Source of the DNA: Mastacembelus armatus | Taxonomy: Eukaryota > Chordata > Actinopteri > Synbranchiformes > Mastacembelidae | NCBI RefSeq assembly: GCF_900324485.2 | Contig: NC_046634.1 | Location: 7,981,014-8,045,013 of the forward strand | Direction: 5' to 3' | Length of the DNA: 64,000 nt | Shown here: in pieces, positions 32,601 to 44,496 of the stretch | Numbering within the stretch: the stretch's first letter is position 1 | Layout of the letters: every line of letters begins with the position of its first letter | The notes under the pieces: model-generated | Databases searched by the model: none | Told to the model about the DNA's origin: nothing | Seen by the model: the letters and a program-made list of their open reading frames with translations, nothing else | Program-made: the position numbers and the translations under genes

Positions 32601-33674
32601 TATGGAACTATTCTTCTTCCTGGGAGAAAGGTCAAAGATTAAGATTATTTTGACTCTGGAGATACTGGGAATCCTACATATCTTAAAATTATCTTATGTC
32701 TTGACAGCACCAGGTGTTCAGTTCTCCTTGAAAGCAAAGCTTCAAGTTAAATATGTGTGTTTTAACACACATCTTCATTTTCAGCATTTTCTGCATTCAA
32801 AGACATTTATTCTTGTTGATTTACTGCTTTTATATGTATATTGCTGTTAATTTTCATTTGTCTCAACTCTGCCAAAGACTTGGACCAGCACAGTTTCCAC
32901 AGTGAACCAGAGGAGTCCTATCTGCGGGATCTCCCTGAGTTCCCCTCAGTCGAGGACTTCCCATCCATGGAACACAACCTGCTCAACTTTCCTCTTCAAG
33001 GCCCCAGTCAGGGAAGCGGAGTCCAGGCTGGTGCTCATTCAGAGGTGGAACCGTTGAGCCCCGCCAGCCTGCTTGTCCAGCACTTGGCGTCCCCGCTCCA
33101 CTTTGTGAACACACACTTCAATGGACATGGAAGACCACCAGGGGGTGAGGAGGGGATGTTGCCTGTGTTAGGTGCAAAGCCAGAAGCAGGGAAGCAGGTT
33201 GGTGAGGTGAAGGAAGATGCAGTCAGCCTGGGTGCACAGCAGTCCTTGGAGGCCTTGAGTGAGGAAATAGTCAGCACGGCCATCTCCACCGTGGTGCAGA
33301 ACACTCTGTCAGCCCTGCTGCGCTCCAGTGAGGCCAGCGAGGACCCGTCCCTGGCTGAGTTCCTTCCCACTGAAACTCCACCGGGCCCTCTGGAGACCTT
33401 CACCCAACCCACTGACATCACTGCTAAGACTACAATTACTACAATAGGCGAGCTGGGGCCTGATGAGGGCCTGGACGAGGCCATTACGACTGAAAGCAGC
33501 ACCGGTGAGGAAATCCCTGACGACACACTAGTTCCAACTGAGGAAGAGGACTTTGAGCTTCTGGACCAAAGTGAACTGGATCAGCTGGATGAGGGACTGG
33601 TGAGCTCTGACAGACAGGTGGTGGGAGGAGCTCTAGACACATCTTCATTTCGTCCACATCAATCAGAATCATAG
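29649..33674 (+). CDS. retreg2: Reticulophagy regulator 2 (RETREG2/FAM134A)
   Basis: RETREG proteins sit in the ER membrane through a reticulon-homology domain and bind LC3/GABARAP to drive ER-phagy. I join 9 exons: 29649-29902, 30335-30438, 30546-30576, 30882-31011, 31325-31409, 31659-31796, 31950-32038, 32417-32552 and 32878-33674, giving 587 residues (human about 543). Residues about 60-245 hold the paired hydrophobic hairpins: the first includes [20 protein letters not shown] and the second [21 protein letters not shown] and [15 protein letters not shown]-type sequence. An acidic, phospho-prone linker follows (about 260-320). The long last exon encodes a disordered Ser/Glu/Pro-rich region ending in an acidic LIR, Glu-Glu-Asp-Phe-Glu-Leu-Leu (core FELL at 548-551). 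A 23-base T tract lies just before the exon 6 acceptor (31620-31642). The gene converges with mdh1b. Confidence 0.95.
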
Positions 33675-35302
33675 CTTCCCCGCCCCACTTCTGTTTTGTT
33701 TTTATTTCAACATTAGGACTACATTATAGCCATACTTCTATATTCAAAACATTTATCAAAGAGCTTGGCATTTAACTGTTGGTGATTATGTGGCAGATGG
33801 TTGAAATTACTGGTTCTGCTTTCATAGCTTCACATTACAGGGATCTGTTCTGCTGTCATCAAGAGTTGTCTTGTTGGATTATATAACGATTAATATATGC
33901 TATAAGTTATTTAAATTAATGGTCAGATTAAAAATTATTCTTAAAGTGAAGAAAAGTTTCAAAGTAAATTTTAGTAAACTTCCTGCCCATTATGAATGTA
34001 TGGTAATTTAATAACACAGTGGACGTTCGGGTTTCAAAGATAGTTTCATGTTCCCAGAGTTAGACTTAGTAAAACAACTTTTCAGCTTTACCTTCATGGT
34101 CTGTAGTTTTGACAGAAGCATTCAGTCTATAGTGGGTTTTCACTTGTTGCCTGGAAATGGAAACCATGACACTGTTGGACGTTGAGTAGTAGATCCTTAC
34201 CCGTACACTTCAGTGACTGATGTGGCAGGATAAAGAGAAATGTTCCAGAATTTCCTCTCTGATTGATGCCTCCTTTTTATCACCTTTGTGAATGGACTTC
34301 TAGCATCCATATGTAATTGGTCCGTTTGTGATTGAATTTATTCTTGATCTACATCACTGGCTTCTTGTGAGTTAGGCCCATCTGTACCTGGCTGTTTGTA
34401 CGTGTATAGAGTCATCACTGGGAAATGCATCTATACCAAATAACCTACTTTGTGCCACGACAAGTCCATGCATGCCATGAATCACGCATGTATTACAGTG
34501 ATCAATGTTTGAGGGCAAGATTCAAAAGATTCATTTTACTAGAGAAGATTCATTTTCTGTTTTTGAAAGATCATAATAGTCAACTCGCTCATCATGTATC
34601 TGGCCGATGAGATTTGTGGAAAATCTGGCACAATGCTTTACTGGATGAAGATGCCCACTGTAGTTTTGTGTAAACCACTCAGCATCCAAGTCTCAGGGGC
34701 GGGTTGTACAATTTGAATATAACATTGCAGAATATGTGTTCATTTCCCGACTTGTCGTAGTGCACTACATTTATACTAACCTTTTCTTTTTTCAGTCAAT
34801 GCCTCCTTGTGTATAGTGTAGAAATGCTAAAAAAAAAAAGTGTATATTCTGCATGTAAAAACAGCACTCTGTTCAAGTTCTCCTTGTTAACTGACAAAGT
34901 CCTGCACAACTTGTAAGAAGAAAAAAGTCAAATTGAATGTTTCAGGTTTAAAAGAGCCCAGTTTGCTAATTACCTATGAGGGGAGTAAAAGCTCTGATGT
35001 ATCCCTAATTTTAAAAGACTACCTAACTGTAAAAGGGAATGTGTGGCAAGTGATAACATCCAAATTGAAGGATAACAGACTAGTTTGTGTATGTAGTAGT
35101 GTGTTTTATGCTTAAAATATGGCTTCAACTATATAAAATGACATTACTGAACTGTACTATTTTAAAAAAAAGGAATATATTTTCTAATTTCTCCTTTTTC
35201 CATAAAGTACTCAGTTTGATCTTTTACATCTAAAAATCTAACAGCTATTGAAGAGTTTCACAAAGCAGGAAGGATTTATTGTCATCAAAACATTAAAATA
35301 AA
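33675..35302 (+). other. retreg2: retreg2 3' UTR
   Basis: This is A/T-rich non-coding sequence after the stop. The clearest plus-strand poly(A) signal is AATAAA at 35297-35302, giving a long UTR of about 1.6 kb; earlier alternative sites are possible. The mdh1b poly(A) signal on the other strand is only about 90 bases away, so the two 3' ends are almost touching. Confidence 0.5.
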
Positions 35303-35392
35303 ACTGCAAGTCCACATGTGAAAGTAAGAGAATAAAAGAACAAACTGAAACAAGCACAAGATGTGACACTGGAATTCATCTGGATTATTTCC

Positions 35393-35398
35393 TTTATT
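35393..35398 (-). terminator. mdh1b: mdh1b poly(A) signal
   Basis: TTTATT on the plus strand is AATAAA on the minus strand, 47 bases past the mdh1b stop codon. It marks a tail-to-tail arrangement with retreg2. Confidence 0.6.
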
Positions 35399-35444
35399 TT
35401 GCTAAAATATGTCTGTTTTCAGTGGGGATAGTATTTAAGATCTA

Positions 35445-37937
35445 TCAATTGTCTTCTTTTATCATAACGTGCAATTTTCTGATCCAAGCTCTTTTTGCTA
35501 GAAAAGAGAAACAGCTGTTAGAGACATTTTTGAGAGCACCAACATCTTGTGGCTGTAAAAGTGTATATTGTGCAACATCCTCTGTTGTAACTTGCCATAC
35601 CCCCCTGAGTTCAGCAGCAGAAAAGTGAAGTGTCTCCTTCAGCTTGTCGCCAACGGTCACATCAAAGAACACAGACCATTTACCACCTGTTAAGGTTACT
35701 GGAACTGAGAGGACGCTGCCATCTGGGAGATCATAGTAGCCTGCAAGAAGCCAAAGACAATTGCATTTCAGCACTGGCTTAATCAGCCAAAACCAGAGCT
35801 AGACTTTGCCTGTCACTCACTGCTCGGCCATATCCTAACCTGAGCAAAGTACACCCAGAGAAAAGACCTCATCTGGATTACAAATGTCATTCCACGCCTT
35901 TAGAATGGTGAGGATCCCATTGGCTGCAGACATGGCAGCTACTCGACGGGTCTTTGAAGTCACAGCTGCGCGCCGACAGCGTACCAAGTCTTGAAAGTCT
36001 GTTTCCATCCATTTCCTGGAAGGGAGATAGTGACTATGGTCTTTTTGGCATATCCCATCAGAGCAGTCTACTGGGTCAGATGTATTGGGCAATCAACACT
36101 GGCACAGAGCAAAGTCACGATCTACAGATTAGTAGGCAGTTTTGTAATTTGATAGTAGACCTGACCTAAATCTGTTGAGCCCGACAAAGTGCAAGTGAGT
36201 TGGAGTTAATCAAAAATTAGTTATTCTGAACCAGGGGTGTGAGGCACAGTTGCATATAAATACTTCTAACTGCTTGTTTGTGTTATTGTAACAAACCTGT
36301 CATGGAAAATCTTGAAGAGTGATTGCGAAAAGAATGAGGGTCCTTTGATAGCCCCATCATAGTTGAATACCTTTGCCCTCTGCAGGTCAATGTGGAAAAC
36401 ACCACTGACATTTCCCCACACTATGACATCTGCAATATCTGAAGGACAGAAGGGAGAAATTAAGTCTTACATGAAGTGTGCTGGTGCTAAAATGCAGTAG
36501 ACGTCTGGTCAAAGAAATAATTATCTACCTGATGCCCTCACTTTCAGCTTCTTTGCAATTATGGCCCTGGCTTCATTCTCCAGCTGAGTTGCCATAGTGA
36601 CGAAGTGGTGGAAGTCAATGGAGCGTGCATTGTCCACAAGAATTGAGCATTTCAGGTTGACAAATGCGTCACCTGACACAATCACTTTCACTTCTTTGTT
36701 GGCCCTTGCATCGATTAGTTGTCCATACTCTCTGTACCGCTCTGAGATGTCCTTTACTTTCTTCTTTTCCGCCTCATTTCGATTCCTCCTCTCACTGTCG
36801 CTGCCATCACGCCACCAGTCATCCAGCAGGATGATGACATCTGCTTCTTGAAACGCCTGTTTTAAATCTGTGTGAATGGTCACCTGTGGATAAATATCAT
36901 TAGATTTTTTTTCCTTTCAGATATGAAATATGTTTAAAAAAAAACATGTTGTACCTGATGAAGCAGAGGGAGAGCCAGGTCCTCCATCTCCATCCTCAGC
37001 CCTTGCAGTCCCTCCTCATCCCCCTCAAGGTCCAGTAGGTGGAGGCTGATTGCAGCAATGTGGGGGAAGACCTCAGCAGAGAGCAGACTGGGCATCAGGA
37101 GATGGCAGGTTGGACAGAGAGCACTGGAAATGTATGGAAAAATATGCATGCAATCTGTCAGGTAACACTCGTAACACCTGAAAGATGTTTCTTCTTTAGT
37201 TTTGACTGTTGACTAATGCACCTTGTGATCCATATATGAAGAGGCTTAATGAGACTGACACGGTGCTGCTCCTCCACAATAAGGTCCATGCTGGTCTCCA
37301 GATTCTCTGCTGCAACACTTAGCATTATATCTGTAGACATGTCTGATGTTATGCTGTAGTAGTCCTACACAACCATCGATTAAAGAAATGGGTGTCGAGG
37401 TTTGAGTTTGAAACAGTGTTAGTTTGTTAGACAAGAGGAATACTATGATGGTTTATATTGACAGAAAATCTAATTTACTCGTCACTACCTGACAATGCTC
37501 TAAGAAGTCACTGAAGCCCCCTAAGAGCACCCCCTTTCCCCCTTGGTCCACTAGTTCCCTCCAAACCAACGGGGACTTCTCGTGTTTCCATCCATTTCTT
37601 TTGCAGGTGTCCTCCAGCCACTCCTGTCAGAGGTGACAAACAACGACACAAGGAACACGAATGTAAATTTCAAAGACCTGTTGCATTGTTAAAAGGGGAA
37701 ATATCTGCCTACCATCCATTGGTTAGGGGGGATCGGGATCTTATGGGTCCTGAAGTTTGGCAGGGATCGCTGCAAAGCGTCGGCTAAAAGTTCCGCTTTG
37801 GCATAATGAGGACAGTCGGTTTTTCCTGAAACGGTACAAATTATAAATATGCATGTTTTATATATATATATATACATATAAATAGAAAAACGTGAAAACT
37901 AAAATCAAACGTTACCAGCGAGCACAAACTTTGACAT
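35445..37937 (-). CDS. mdh1b: Malate dehydrogenase 1B-like protein (probable pseudoenzyme)
   Basis: MDH1B is a vertebrate paralogue of cytosolic malate dehydrogenase with an added N-terminal domain; its function is unknown and it is mainly studied in ciliated tissue and testis. Reading from the start, exons are 37916-37937, 37713-37825, 37489-37623, 37222-37364, 36955-37123, 36529-36883, 36297-36438, 35840-36015 and 35445-35740. Phases match and give 516 residues (human about 518). The N-terminal region (1 to about 120) starts [18 protein letters not shown], resembling a thioredoxin- or glutaredoxin-like start. The MDH fold follows with ITSALCP, the [11 protein letters not shown] strand (cofactor strand) and the [10 protein letters not shown] stretch. 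The MDH catalytic pair is lost: the aspartate of the LDHNR-type motif is Glu296 in TQLENEAR, and the histidine of the WGNHS motif is Val323 in WGNVSG. Reduced or absent malate dehydrogenase activity is an inference from these residues. Confidence 0.94.
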
Positions 37938-38546
37938 CGTATACGGATAGCGTCGGTTGCTAGGGAACCGTGAGTGTAACGCTTATTTAAGTCCGAGTAG
38001 GAACCAGCTCTCGCGCACTCTCATATATATATATATACACACGCACTTTTTAAAGACTTGTTTAAAAACGGTCATAAAATGGTTTTTATCAACAATAAAC
38101 ATTAAGATATATGTTAATTGGTTTATATTCGCGATAACAAAGTTTATTATTGCGCTTCTATTTGGAGTTGGACGGTAGATGATGTGCTAAGTTGACACAC
38201 GGAGCGAATATGGCAGCGCACACAGCACTATTCGGCGTGTGGTGTGGACGAACCTGGACTGGACCCAGGCTGTGATGGTTTTTACCGTCACATCAGCTTT
38301 TTGTGTTTGTTTTGGCGCAGCAGGAAGTGATTCTGTGAGTGTCACGTGTTACTGGCTAATGTAAGCTAGCTAGTGTTTCCATAACTGTTGACCTTGCTGA
38401 GTGATAGTACTGTGTTGTTACTACCTTGTGCTAGTACTACTAATGTAATGGTGTTAGTAGCTACTTGTTCCCCATTGAAGAGGAGCTGAAATAAAACCCC
38501 CAGTGTCTTCATTTCATTGTCACGTCCCTTAATTCGTCAGAGAAGA
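37938..38546. promoter_or_regulatory. Divergent mdh1b/fastkd2 promoter
   Basis: The two start codons lie head to head only 609 bases apart, as MDH1B and FASTKD2 do in human. The interval holds an alternating TA tract (38024-38035), an ETS-type CAGGAAGTG (about 38320-38328) and an E-box GTCACGTG at 38341-38348. A non-coding fastkd2 first exon probably runs from about 38200 to a donor near 38333 and splices to an acceptor at 38540, before the ATG at 38547. No TATA box is seen close to the likely fastkd2 start. Confidence 0.6.
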
Positions 38547-41500
38547 ATGTCGGTCTTGGTTGTGGAGGAGGTCCTGAGGTGGACCATGCGCCTCTGCGGC
38601 CGCGGGTCTCAGTGGCAGCATCTTTTGATAACATCTGTCAAACACGGGTCTTTTCCTCGCAGACAGTTAGTGCACATCTGGGCCACAAGGCAAAGGCACA
38701 CATGCCTGACCAGGTGCGGTGCAGACTCCGTGAGGTTTTATTCACAAGGTGGGACTCACAGTGATGAAGTGGAAGAGGAGGAGGAGGAGCACCTCTCACT
38801 GTCCACTGAGATCAGGTCTGCTGAGTCTGTCCCACAGCAGAGATACTGGAAGTCCCCTTTCATGAGCGGGCTGCAAAAGTGTGTCTCTCCATCAGACGTG
38901 TTAGACCTCACCTGTCAGTACGCAGCTACACATCGACAGGTCAGCAACTGCTTGACCCACATGTGGTCCAGCACCAAGAAGATGTCAGATGAGCAGCGGC
39001 GCTATGAGCTGCAGCTGATGTTTGAGCATCCTGCATTTGATAAACTCCTGCAAAATGCTATGAACGGTGCTTGGCACATGCGCATTGAGGACTTGGCTTA
39101 CTCTCTCCTAAGTATGGTCAATCTGGGTGTGCCTCAACGTAGCCGTGTGATCCAGACTTACCTCCGAACCTGCCAGGTAAGCAGTCAGCAAGCATAAATG
39201 TCATCACTGTCTTTGTACTCTTATTTAGCTCAGTGTGTTTTGTTGTCCACTACCAGGAGAAACTGAACGACTTTGATGAGAAGAGCCTGTCCATCCTGGC
39301 CTCCTGTCTGGAGCACATGGAGAGCAGTCCCAATGTTGGTGCCCTTAGGGACGGCATAAGGTGCAGCATAAGGAATGATGCATAGAGCTCAGGCAAAAAT
39401 AGAGTTCAAACTTTTGATTTGCTGCAGAAAATAATCTGTTAAAGTCTCACAGAGAAACTTTTTATGACCTTAACAGATTATTTATTTGCTTATTTGTTTA
39501 TTTTCTCTTTTCTGACTGTGTCCTAGGTTGGTAGTTGAAATCCGTCTTTCTGGCATCAAGACTGTAATGGCCCTCCAGACCATGATGCGTCTGTTGGGGA
39601 AGGATGTCCCACTGGGTCTGAAGCGAAAACTAGAGGTTATTAGATTTAGAGTCTTGGTTTTGACCATATTTGTTATTTAAGTCCTAACATTATCCAGGTT
39701 TATGATGGCCAGGTCATGTTTTTGACTGTTCATTGTTCTGGCCACTGTTACTCTCGTGTACAGGCTGTCAACTTATTATAGGTTTTAATAGGTTTAGATT
39801 CTCATTGCTAACTGGCAAAGATTTACTCTAGACATAATTTAGTTTCTTGATTCTTGATTCATAGTTAGAATTAAATATGTCCTTATCAAAAGAAAAATGT
39901 GATCCCTAGCTAAACTTTCTCCTTTTGTACACTTACTACAGGGTAAAGCTTTGTCAATGACAGACCAGTTCAGCCTTCCCAATGCCCAATACATGATTTC
40001 CACTATGGCCACAATGGGATTTTACTCCAAACCAATTCTGAATGTCTGCAGTAAGAAGATCATAGGTAAAATATTTCCCACGAGACACATGACAAAATGG
40101 CTAAATGCTGACAAACACAAAAATCCTAGTTATGATTTAATAAAGTATTTCATGTGGGATATAATATGGTCACAAATATCATCTAGTCCATTGGTAATGC
40201 AAGACTTTGGTATGTGCCGTCCCACTTACCACATCCATCCTCTCTGGTAGAAAACCTCCATGGAATCCCCTTCAACAGACTGCAAACAGTGCTGCATTCA
40301 TGTAAGGAGCTGCACTACAGAGACTCAGACCTGCTCACTGGTGTTTCAGACTATGTCGCCTCCACACTAGATATATGGAGCAAGAAACAGGTGCTGTAAC
40401 AAAAAACCCTTTTTTGTTGAATATTAGATATGAAGCTGTTCCTCTAGAACCTATTTTATAAACAGACATCTCAGGATAACTGTGCTGTTATATAGCTTTG
40501 TTATTTATCTTTAACTTCTAATGCATTCCTCCTTTGTGTTTAGGTGCTCCTCTTTCTGTCTGTGTTTGAGTCCCTGGTCTTCTGTCCCACTGCTTTATTG
40601 GAGGCGTTTGCTGAGAGGACGATCGCCAACCCAGACGCCCTGACACTCAAAGACCTGCTCTGTGTCCTGAAGGTGTACTCCTCTCTCAACCACGATCTGA
40701 AGCACCACAGACAACAGTATGTCTCTCACATGTCTGGAGACAACTAACTTGATATAGATGTCACTGTTTTTAAGCCTCCTAATGTTACTTATTACTTAAA
40801 TTGCTTCTTTTTGACTATCTCGAGGCCACAACATGTGTAATCTACTACCTTAAAAAGCCAAGTTCTGATGCATCTTACATTTATCTGGCCTGAGTGATCA
40901 CCCAACAGCATATCTGGATGAATATATGTTAGACAGTGGAAACTCTCAAACATAACTGACCCCAGCAGTATTGCTTGTAAGGTTTGATGTATTTCTTGCT
41001 GCTCCAGGTTCCTGGATGGTCTCAGCCAGGCTCTGGCCACCTATCTGCCCAAGATGTCCATGTTTGAGCTATTAAAGTCAGTTTATTGTTTTTGTCTACT
41101 GGGCCACTTCCCCTCTCCATTACTGGAGCAACTCTTGCAGAGCAGCACTCTGGAGCAGTGTAACAATACAGGTAAGACAATTGACACACATGGACAGTTT
41201 TAAATGTTCATAATTTCATCTTTCTCAACTTTTTTCTGTTTTTTTCTTAGCGTCAAAGTTTCACAAGAACCTGGAAAGAATGTTTCAGACAGTAGACTTG
41301 TGCCTCCGTCTTGACCGTCCTCCTCTCCCTCGGCCCTTGAGTGTCCACCCATCGGTTCTTGGAGACCCCGCACCCAGCAGCACGTCAGTCAAGCTCAGTC
41401 TCTCACAGGGCCTGCATAGTGTGCTGGGAGATCAGGCAGGCACAATGTTACAGGAGATGGTGGTGGTGGAGAACGTCTATGTCATAGGTAATAAGGGTGT

Positions 41501-43106
41501 TTGTGATAATAATCAATCTTAATGAGATTATTAGCTGGGGAAAACAATTTCAGCTCATCTTGAAACTAATCAAGCAGCTGTGTTTGTGTGTTTTGTGTGC
41601 TGATTCTCAGATGGTGTGATAACCAAACCTCTGCCAAGCCAAACTCCCGTTAGTGAAGTGAGAGAAGAGCAGTCTCCAGCAGAGAGCAGTCTAAGGTAAA
41701 GTATCGGCTGTCGTGCGTAGCCGCTAACACTGTCAGTGTTGAGCAGTTCTGCAGTGGCTTTTTCTTTTTGATTTGATATGTCATGTCACATTCGGTTAAG
41801 GCTCATGCTACGACAGCAGTTTAGGAGGATAATTGTTTTTTTGCTTTGGCGTTGGCACTGACACATGCTGTGATCAGTGCCCGCCAATCAAATATCTGTT
41901 TCAGTTCAATTGTAAACTCTTTTGAAGGTGCAGCTGCAACTTTGAAACATCTGCCTTTGACTGGAGATTCTATGATTGATTGATTGATTGATTCATTCAT
42001 TCATTATCAAGTTCGGTCCACTGCAGTTCTATAATTCACTTTTAATGTATTAATAATCTTTAAATCCTGCTTTTCATTGACTGTTCTTATTGTTAGATCT
42101 CTCATAATGTGCCCAGAGGTTATTTAATATATGAGATCATTAAGGCAAAATGAGAAATCCAACCTAACAACAACCCTACTGAGTTAAAATCGTAAAGTAT
42201 GTGTCAAAGGAAGTCATTAGTACAAAGTGCTCCAAACACAGCACTATGTATGATAATAAAGCCACAGTCTGCTCTGTTTTTGACGTTTTAGATTTTTATC
42301 TTTCAGTGATGATTTTTTAATCAGACCTCTACTTTCATTCTCTTATGTCTGTAGATAAATTCAAATTTTGAGCTTTTTAAAACTTTTAAAACTCTTGTTT
42401 TGATTTTATAGAATTGCAGTAATTTGTGCTTCACCCTCGGAATTTTGTTATGGTACGTCCAATGCCCGTGGTCCCTTAGCGGTGAAGATTCGCCATCTGA
42501 AGATCCTGGGATACAGCCCTGTCCTGGTGAGACCTTGGCTTTCCTTTATGTTAGTTACCCACTTTCAGAAGTTTTAATATTGTTTCTACATGTAAAAAGT
42601 TTTCCCTCACTACTTTTCCGCCCCTGTCTTTAATTAACGTCAGTTTTAATGTAGAACATTATGTGCCATCTCTATACCAGCATGTGTTTCTCACTGCTGA
42701 TGTTCTCACTCATGCTTTGACCATTTATACAGAGGATGTGTCTTCGTTATAGAGATTCAAAGTCTCCAAATCTATGCTGCACTGACTTAAATAAACTCCG
42801 TAAAATACGTATCATCTGTAGATATTACTCTTTCTGATTATATTGTTAAATTTTGTTCCTCCGTAAGAACATCTTACTGACATTAAGTGAAATCAAATTA
42901 TTCCACTTCCAGAGAAAGAGCTATCAGTGTTGAGTGCGTGTCTGTTGTAGTGAGATTTATATGATCCTCATCCGGTTCTCCAGGTAACGGATAAGGAGCT
43001 GCAGTCTGAGTGTGACGAAAAGAGGACGGAGTTCCTCAGGGAGAAGATTTTTCCAGAACACCAGAGTGTAGACACAGAACCTAAACTGGAGCAACTGGGA
43101 CCTTGA
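38547..43106 (+). CDS. fastkd2: FAST kinase domain-containing protein 2 (mitochondrial)
   Basis: FASTKD2 is a mitochondrial RNA-binding protein needed for 16S rRNA handling and mitoribosome assembly. Eleven coding exons fit: 38547-39176, 39257-39360, 39527-39635, 39942-40065, 40251-40390, 40544-40716, 41008-41171, 41251-41487, 41611-41695, 42412-42526 and 42984-43106, giving 667 residues (human 710). The first about 40 residues are basic and rich in Arg, Ser and Gln with few acidic residues after residue 10, fitting a mitochondrial presequence. The body carries the helical FAST_1/FAST_2 repeats, for example LTHMWSSTKKMSDEQRRYEL, SLVNLGVPQR-type and LSILASCLEHME. The C-terminal RAP domain starts near residue 590 with IAVICASPSEFCYG, followed by AVKIRHLKILGYSPVLV. 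The exon 7 donor is CAACA|GTATGT and exon 8 resumes at GTTCC, restoring Gln. The start is the ATG seven bases after the acceptor. AATAAA lies at 43659-43664. Confidence 0.95.
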
Positions 43107-43658
43107 AGACAGATGTCAGTGGATTCAACCATGATCACACATTTTGCTGTGTTACTCAAGGTTTTATCAACAATGGAAAAAAAATATTAATGTATTTAAA
43201 GTGATTGTGGCTGTTTAGTGAAAATATGGTTTGTTTTTTGTAATGGCAGTGAACTGATGAAACTCACACAGGACATATAATTTTACCAATTGTATGTTTG
43301 TAAATAATGAGAGTTGGAATAATCAGTGGAATATCAATCTGTAGTGTCTCTGCAAGATTTATAAAACTTCCTGATGAAAGCAAACAGCTGAAATTCTCTT
43401 TTTTTTTAATGGCCCAGTTGAACTTGTATGAGAATAGCTCTGCTGGGGTTTTTTTCTGTTTTAATTTTCTCACTTTGGAAAATTGTTGATTCTACATCGA
43501 GATGACTGCAGGGGAAAGGAAAAATGCCTTCATCATAAATGACATTTATTTTTAATCTTCTGTCAAGGTCCCAAAGTGCTTAAAAAGCTAACAGAAAGTA
43601 TATGTTAATCTTACTGGGACTTCTGGTAGTTGATGACTAAGACTATGCTGCTGAAACC

Positions 43659-43664
43659 AATAAA
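43659..43664 (+). terminator. fastkd2: fastkd2 poly(A) signal
   Basis: AATAAA lies 553 bases past the stop, followed by a (TG)n-rich downstream element at 43669-43688, which fits the G/U-rich element of a cleavage site. Confidence 0.6.
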
Positions 43665-44163
43665 CCCAGTGTGTGTGTGTGTGTGTGCGCAATAACTGCA
43701 CAGAAACTGCAAGGTGAGCAAGGTAAAGGTGGAGTCCCTTTGAAGCACTCGTATCTGCAGAAAGCACTATGAAGGAAGAGAAGTAGAGGAAGGTAGACAG
43801 GAAATGTGCAAACTGTGACAGCGTTCACCTCTCCTGGTTGTGTATCTGCTTCTCATCAGCCACAGTGATATTACCTCTGAGAAAACATTCTCCGCTTGCT
43901 GTTTTGTAGAAATAAGAGCATGCAGACTGGAAAGAGAAGCATGGTGTGATGTTAATCTGTTGCGTGTTGTTTCAGTTTTTCGCACCCTGGTTTGTACAGG
44001 CCTATATTGTTTTGTTTTTGTTTGTTTTTTTTCCATTGGTGGTCTCATTGTGGTTTCTGATCCGAATGATAACGCTCAGATTTACAAACTGAATGAGCCC
44101 TTTGAATGTGGTTAAATCCCCCCCATCATACACAACCTTCTGTTTCGACCACAAAGGCTGGTT

Positions 44164-44165
<2 letters not shown>

Positions 44166-44218
<53 letters not shown>
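44166..44218. repeat. (TG)n/(GA)n microsatellite
   Basis: Twenty-two TG units followed by a short GA run lie in the 600-bp gap between the converging fastkd2 and cd28 3' ends. No gene function is indicated. Confidence 0.95.
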
Positions 44219-44219
<1 letters not shown>

Positions 44220-44293
44220 TGTGTGAGAAAGAGGCAGGCACAGTGGGGCAGTGAAATAAGAAGCAAGCAAAGTCAGAAAAGTTCAGTATATCA

Positions 44294-44299
44294 TTTATT
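44294..44299 (-). terminator. cd28: cd28 poly(A) signal
   Basis: TTTATT on the plus strand reads AATAAA on the minus strand, about 200 bases downstream of the cd28 stop codon. Confidence 0.55.
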
Positions 44300-44496
44300 T
44301 TATGGTTTTATACAGTTACAACTGTAAAACAAACTGCTACTTTTGCTGTGTAGACACAAAACAACAACTACATCAAAACAAATCCTCACAAAATCCACAA
44401 CAATGTTCTATTTAGAGTAAGCTATGGCAAGAACACCCCCTATGTTTATATCTAAATTACTGGGGATAGCTGTGCAAATGGTCAGACAGATAATAA

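Noticed and set aside
33035-33526. 163-codon antisense frame
   Set aside because: It lies wholly inside the retreg2 last exon and mirrors its Ser/Pro/Glu codons, so it is a shadow frame.
38517-38549. Longer fastkd2 frame beginning before the ATG
   Set aside because: The extension lacks an ATG and crosses the acceptor before 38541; the ATG at 38547 fits the family N-terminus.
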